Below are positions 12,654-16,110 of a stretch of DNA of 16,110 bases, in pieces; the stretch's first letter is position 1; each line of letters starts with the position of its first letter. The stretch covers positions 1 through 16,110 of the forward strand of contig DDZI01000059.1 in the NCBI GenBank assembly GCA_002346305.1, in the 5' to 3' direction. A model generated the notes under the pieces. The model was given only the letters and a program-made list of their open reading frames with translations. It was not told the origin of the DNA and did not search any database. Source of the stretch: Actinobacteria bacterium UBA3012 (GTDB taxonomy: Bacteria; Actinomycetota; Actinomycetes; Nanopelagicales; Nanopelagicaceae). Position numbers and translations under genes: made by a program.

Positions 12654-14754
12654 GCGTTCCCGTCTTTCAATAATAGTGATTCAAATATTTCTTTTTTCAT
12701 TGTTGATTGCACTTGCTGGAAGACTTTTCTATTTGCAAGTTGCTGCGGCACCAAAGTACAAAACCGCAGCGCTTGAAATTCAGAGTCGCAATATAGTTAC
12801 TCCGGCAATTCGAGGAATGATTCTTGATAGCAGCGGTAATCCGCTTGCGGTAAATCAAGTTGGTTTAGTAATCACAGTAGATCGTTCAAAAATCGATGGT
12901 TTAGAAGACAGAGGTGAGTCAGTTCTCCGCAAACTAGCCAAAACTTTGAAAGTTGATTACCCAAGTCTGTATGGAAAAACCCGGCTTTGTGGTGAAAAAA
13001 TTGCACCAGAACTCACAGGTAAAGCCAGATGTTGGAATGGCTCTAGGTATCAACCAATTCCAGTTACGTTAACTGCAACCGAAGATATAGCTTTGCAAAT
13101 CGCTGAACACAGTGAAATCTATTTTGGCGTGGAAGCCAGCCCGCAAGGATTTCGTTTTTATCCTGCTCCAGAGGGTTCAAATTCAGCGCATGTACTTGGG
13201 TACGTTGGCCCTGTCAGTGAAAAAGATTTATTGAAAGAGAGAGATCGTCCGCTATATGTAAACGAAGTTTTAGGAAAAGCTGGACTTGAGTATCAATACG
13301 ATGATTTACTTCGTGGAACGCCGGGAGTCAAAACAATCGTGGTCGATCGGCGTGAAGCTGTAACTAGTACTCTCAAAGAAACCCCACCAATTTCTGGTGA
13401 TCATTTGGTGACAAGCATTAATGCAAAACTTCAATCTGTTGTTGAAGAACAACTTGTCGATGCGATTAACCGCGCTCGAAGTGGCACAGTTGATAAAAAG
13501 GGAGCGCGCAAAGCTGACTCTGGTGCTGCGATAGTCATGGATGTTAAAACAGGCCGCATATTAGCGATGGCCTCGTACCCAACTTACGATCCAAATATTT
13601 GGGAAAATGGAATCTCACAACAGCAAGCCAGTGATTTATATAGTGATGCAAAATCCGTCCCGGCACTTTCAAGGGCTTTGCAGGGCACTTTTGCACCCGC
13701 ATCGACATTCAAAGTTGTTTCTGTGGTTGCCGCAGAGAGGGCAGGGTATGACCTGAATGGTAATTACAACTGTCCTGCCCAATTCAAGGTAGGAAATCGA
13801 ATATTCAAAAATTATGAAAGTAAAGGCGCTGGAGTGATTAACTTAGAAAAAGGTATTGCTATTTCATGTGACACGCTCTGGTACAAAATTGCTTTTGATG
13901 AGTGGCTAAAGGATGGTGGATTAAAACCAAAGAAAGAGGCCAACGATTATTTCTACAAGGCGGCCAAGGATTTCAGAATTGGTGAGAAAACTGGGATTGA
14001 TTTGCCTTCAGAATCTAGTGGACGTTTAGCAGATCGTGAATGGAGGGCGGCTTGGTATGAAAGAAATAAAAACTACTTCTGTAATTACGAAAAGCGAGCC
14101 ACCAAAGCGCAATTAACTCCATACTTAATTGCTATAGCAAAAGAGAATTGTATAGATGGCGATAAAGTACGCGCCGGCGATGCTGTTAACTTTTCAATTG
14201 GGCAAGGCGACACAACAATGACACCTTTGCAAATGGTGCAGATGTATGCAGCTCTTGCTAATGGCGGAACGCTTTGGAAACCAACGGTCGCTTGGGGGGT
14301 AGTAACACCTACAGGAAAGAAAGTTAGAGAAATAACTCCAGAAAAAATTGGAGAATTACCAATCTCTAAAAAATCTTTAAAATTCTTAAATAAGGCTTTG
14401 CGTTCAGTAATTACTGATGGAAGTGCAAAATGGCGTTTCGATGGATTGCCGGTTGCCATCAGTGCCAAAACTGGAACAGGTGAGGTTTACGGCAGAAACC
14501 TAGATGGCTCAGCAAAAGATACAACTTCGTGGCTCGCTTCCTACGGCCCAACTGAAAAACCAAAATACGCTGTGGTGATGATGGTCAGCCAAGGTGGAAC
14601 TGGCTCGGGAACATCTGGACCATCGGTCCGGAAAATTTACGAAGCAATTTTTGGCATTGAAGGATCAGAAATTAACGACGCTAAAGCGATTTTTCCATCC
14701 GGGCCTCCAAAGGTTCTTCCATTGAAAGTAAAAGCGAGCGTGAGCTCTAAATGA
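12646..14754 (+). CDS. mrdA: Penicillin-binding protein 2, class B transpeptidase of the elongation complex
   Basis: Cross-links peptidoglycan in the extracytoplasmic space and works with the RodA glycosyltransferase. The product is 702 aa. It has a cytoplasmic N-terminus, one membrane anchor at about 9-28, a dimerisation or pedestal region (about 45-250) containing RGMILDSSGNPLAVN, and a transpeptidase domain (about 290-670). The catalytic motifs are complete: S353-T-F-K356, S407-C-D409 (an SxD form, as in PBP2s) and K608-T-G610. Paired cysteines at 115/129 and 479/502 could form disulfides outside the membrane. The start is TTG 12646 in an 8-base overlap with mreD. It is poorly marked by a Shine-Dalgarno, but the resulting short basic leader before the anchor fits the family. 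The stop overlaps rodA by 4 bases (ATGA). Confidence 0.95.
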   Translation: MSERSRLSIIVIQIFLFSLLIALAGRLFYLQVAAAPKYKTAALEIQSRNIVTPAIRGMILDSSGNPLAVNQVGLVITVDRSKIDGLEDRGESVLRKLAKTLKVDYPSLYGKTRLCGEKIAPELTGKARCWNGSRYQPIPVTLTATEDIALQIAEHSEIYFGVEASPQGFRFYPAPEGSNSAHVLGYVGPVSEKDLLKERDRPLYVNEVLGKAGLEYQYDDLLRGTPGVKTIVVDRREAVTSTLKETPPISGDHLVTSINAKLQSVVEEQLVDAINRARSGTVDKKGARKADSGAAIVMDVKTGRILAMASYPTYDPNIWENGISQQQASDLYSDAKSVPALSRALQGTFAPASTFKVVSVVAAERAGYDLNGNYNCPAQFKVGNRIFKNYESKGAGVINLEKGIAISCDTLWYKIAFDEWLKDGGLKPKKEANDYFYKAAKDFRIGEKTGIDLPSESSGRLADREWRAAWYERNKNYFCNYEKRATKAQLTPYLIAIAKENCIDGDKVRAGDAVNFSIGQGDTTMTPLQMVQMYAALANGGTLWKPTVAWGVVTPTGKKVREITPEKIGELPISKKSLKFLNKALRSVITDGSAKWRFDGLPVAISAKTGTGEVYGRNLDGSAKDTTSWLASYGPTEKPKYAVVMMVSQGGTGSGTSGPSVRKIYEAIFGIEGSEINDAKAIFPSGPPKVLPLKVKASVSSK

Positions 14755-15872
14755 GAAATATTCGATTACTGCGAGATAGATTTGATTTGCCGCTGCTGAT
14801 CGCAACATCACTTTTGCTGGGAATCGGTGTTTTGCTGGTTTATGCGGCAACACGAGACTGGTACGCCGCAGCTGGAGAAGATCCAGAGTTTTACTTGAAA
14901 CGCCAGATTTTAAACATCTTAATTGGATTACTTCTTGCCGCTGGAGCAATGTCTATTGATTACCGATTATTACGCGCTTACACCCCTATTTTGTGGGGGT
15001 TATCAGTTCTTGGATTAGTTGCAGTTTTGATTCCAGCTATCGGAGACTCAGTAAATGGTGCACGTGCGTGGATTGCACTTCCTGGTGGATTGCAAATTCA
15101 GCCAGCAGAGTTCGCGAAGATTGCAATCATTGTGGGGATGTCCATGATTTTGGCTGAAAAGCGTGAAGGATCACAAGATCCAACCTCACTTGATGTTTTG
15201 CAATCGCTAGCTGTTGCTGCAATTCCATTACTTTTAATAATTGCGCAACCAGACCTTGGTACTACGGTAATTATTAGTGCTGCCGTTGTAACGATTATCG
15301 CCGCCTCTGGTGCTCAAAGCCGTTGGCCTATTGGGTTACTTTCTTTAAGTGCAATTGGTGCATACGCTGCAATTAAAATTGGCGTTCTTGATGAGTACCA
15401 ATTAAAGAGATTACAATCATTTGTTGACCCAACTGCAGATCCACAAAGTTCTGGATATCAATTACGACAAGCACGGATCACAATTGGGTCCGGTGGATTT
15501 TTTGGAAAAGGTTTGTTTAACGGACCGCAAACAAATGGTCGCTTTGTACCTGAGCAACACACAGATTTTATTTTCACTGTTGCCGGTGAAGAGTTAGGTT
15601 TTCTCGGTTGCATGTTCATCCTTGTGCTCTACTCAATTGTTTTATGGAGAGCACTTGTCATTGCCAGACGATCAAATGACATCTTCGGACGTTTGGTCTG
15701 TATCGGCGTGATGGCATGGTTTGGCTTCCAAATCTTCGAAAATATTGGGATGTCCGTGGGCCTAGCCCCCATGACCGGAGTACCGCTGCCCTTCCTCTCA
15801 TACGGGGGATCGAGCATGTTTGCCACCCTCATCGGAGTTGGATTGCTGCTAAACGTTCACTCAAGACGGTAA
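14751..15872 (+). CDS. rodA: RodA, SEDS-family peptidoglycan glycosyltransferase
   Basis: Polytopic membrane enzyme that polymerises lipid II into glycan strands and is paired with PBP2 for cell elongation. The product is 373 aa with about ten membrane segments. Family motifs visible are NGARAWI (102-108), QPAEFAK (117-123), QPDLGT (166-171, with conserved Asp168), and the GPQTNGRFVPEQHTDFIF block (258-275), followed by AGEELGFLG (278-286). The end, with PLPFLSYGGSS, is also canonical for SEDS proteins. No long C-terminal extension is present. ATG 14751 lies in an ATGA overlap with the PBP2 stop, so stoichiometric co-translation is likely. RodA rather than FtsW is preferred because of the linkage to mreBCD and the elongation PBP. 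Confidence 0.95.
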   Translation: MRNIRLLRDRFDLPLLIATSLLLGIGVLLVYAATRDWYAAAGEDPEFYLKRQILNILIGLLLAAGAMSIDYRLLRAYTPILWGLSVLGLVAVLIPAIGDSVNGARAWIALPGGLQIQPAEFAKIAIIVGMSMILAEKREGSQDPTSLDVLQSLAVAAIPLLLIIAQPDLGTTVIISAAVVTIIAASGAQSRWPIGLLSLSAIGAYAAIKIGVLDEYQLKRLQSFVDPTADPQSSGYQLRQARITIGSGGFFGKGLFNGPQTNGRFVPEQHTDFIFTVAGEELGFLGCMFILVLYSIVLWRALVIARRSNDIFGRLVCIGVMAWFGFQIFENIGMSVGLAPMTGVPLPFLSYGGSSMFATLIGVGLLLNVHSRR

Positions 15873-15937
15873 ACCTCTGCCATACTGGTACCTGCGCGGC
15901 CGGGATTGGCCCTAAATCAATCTGCTGGCGCGCGACC

Positions 15938-15953
15938 CCCGGAAACTTCCGGG
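15938..15953 (+). other. GC-rich hairpin in the leader after rodA
   Basis: CCCGGAA (15938-15944) and TTCCGGG (15947-15953) form a perfect 7-base palindrome around AC; the likely fold is 6 pairs with a 4-base loop. No T-run follows, so it is a poor intrinsic terminator, though a non-canonical stop at the end of the mre unit cannot be excluded. It lies in a stretch that is GC-richer than its surroundings, upstream of the last gene. Confidence 0.5.
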
Positions 15954-15964
15954 CCACAGGCTTC

Positions 15965-15982
15965 GTTCTGTTAATTCAGAAC
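15965..15982 (+). other. Second hairpin in the leader before the final gene
   Basis: GTTCTG (15965-15970) and CAGAAC (15977-15982) pair perfectly across a TTAATT loop, 11 bases after the first hairpin. The downstream stretch is A/T-rich but without a clean T-tract. Together the two stems suggest a structured 5' untranslated region for the gene starting near 16029. Confidence 0.45.
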
Positions 15983-16028
15983 ATTAGAAAAGTGTTTCAA
16001 TTATTTGGAGCACGTGAGAGTTGATGTC

Positions 16029-16110
16029 ATGGCTGCAACGCCACGTAAAGGCGCGTCTAAGAAGATCACCCCGTCCACGCTGAAACCAGCCGGTAAAGCC
16101 GAAAAGGCTG
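16029..16110 (+). CDS. Start of a gene with a Lys/Ala-rich N-terminus (possibly ribonuclease E/G), cut by window end
   Basis: Only 27 codons are inside the window, from ATG 16029. They encode a basic, low-complexity stretch dominated by Lys, Ala, Thr and Pro with no membrane segment or catalytic motif. An in-frame GTG at 16014 would add five residues, and GGAG at 16007-16010 is only 3 bases before it. GAGAG at 16016-16020 is a weak Shine-Dalgarno for ATG 16029. In related actinobacteria the region after rodA leads to rne (ribonuclease E/G) and rplU, and their RNase E proteins begin with disordered, charged extensions, so rne is the best guess. The identity is an inference from synteny, and an unrelated DNA- or RNA-binding protein is possible. 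That it is coding is supported by the open frame, closed in the alternative ATG frame at 16024. Confidence 0.45.
   Translation, partial: MAATPRKGASKKITPSTLKPAGKAEKA

Noticed and set aside
15938..15990. The two hairpins after rodA as a classical rho-independent terminator
   Set aside because: Neither stem is followed by a run of T residues on the + strand.
15716..16024. Open frame of 102 codons overlapping the rodA 3' end and the following gap
   Set aside because: It is out of frame with rodA for half its length, has no Shine-Dalgarno, and the encoded protein has no recognisable features. The open frame follows from the GC-rich gap.
1..16110. Mobile elements, CRISPR arrays, phage genes, defence or toxin-antitoxin modules
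   Set aside because: No transposase, integrase, direct-repeat array or atypical-composition island was seen. The window is filled with housekeeping genes in conserved order.

Overview
The window looks like a conserved core-genome segment from an actinobacterium with an unusually AT-leaning, compact genome. The most likely source is a streamlined freshwater lineage of the acI/Nanopelagicales type. Two observations support this. The gene order (tig, clpP1, clpP2, clpX, valS, folC, DUF4233, ndk, mreB, mreC, mreD, PBP2 gene, rodA) is the order I recall from Streptomyces and relatives, and paired clpP1/clpP2 genes are typical of Actinobacteria. Codon use is AT-rich by eye and genes abut or overlap. 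The lineage name is an inference; the phylum is much firmer. All genes are on the + strand.

Layout. Bases 1-19 are the 3' end of a tRNA, probably tRNA-Pro. Bases 46-5350 are the protein quality-control block: trigger factor, the two ClpP protease subunits, an MFS transporter sitting between clpP2 and clpX, and the ClpX unfoldase. Bases 5367-9666 hold valyl-tRNA synthetase, folylpolyglutamate synthase and a small DUF4233-like membrane protein. Bases 9685-15872 are ndk followed by the cell-elongation set mreB-mreC-mreD-mrdA-rodA, whose products form the Rod complex that builds the lateral wall. Bases 15873-16028 are a GC-richer leader with two hairpins, ahead of a gene cut by the window end that begins with a Lys/Ala-rich stretch. 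By synteny this may be ribonuclease E/G.

Regulation visible in the sequence. The genes split into those with a clear Shine-Dalgarno (tig, clpP1, DUF4233, mreB, mreC), those coupled to the gene before by a tiny gap or an overlap, and three (clpX, valS, ndk) that lack a Shine-Dalgarno and instead carry a TANNNT -10 box ending 6 or 7 bases before the ATG. That is the signature of leaderless transcripts. This suggests transcription units tRNA/tig, clpP1-clpP2-MFS, clpX, valS-folC-DUF4233, and ndk-mre-mrdA-rodA.

The most interesting signal is a ClgR-type operator (CGCTCAGAGCG) upstream of clpP1P2. A 14/15-identical copy lies in the last codons of the MFS gene, about 64 bases before the clpX start, as if ClgR control had been extended to clpX across the inserted transporter gene. 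I see no mobile element, CRISPR array, phage or defence system, and no obviously new multi-gene system.
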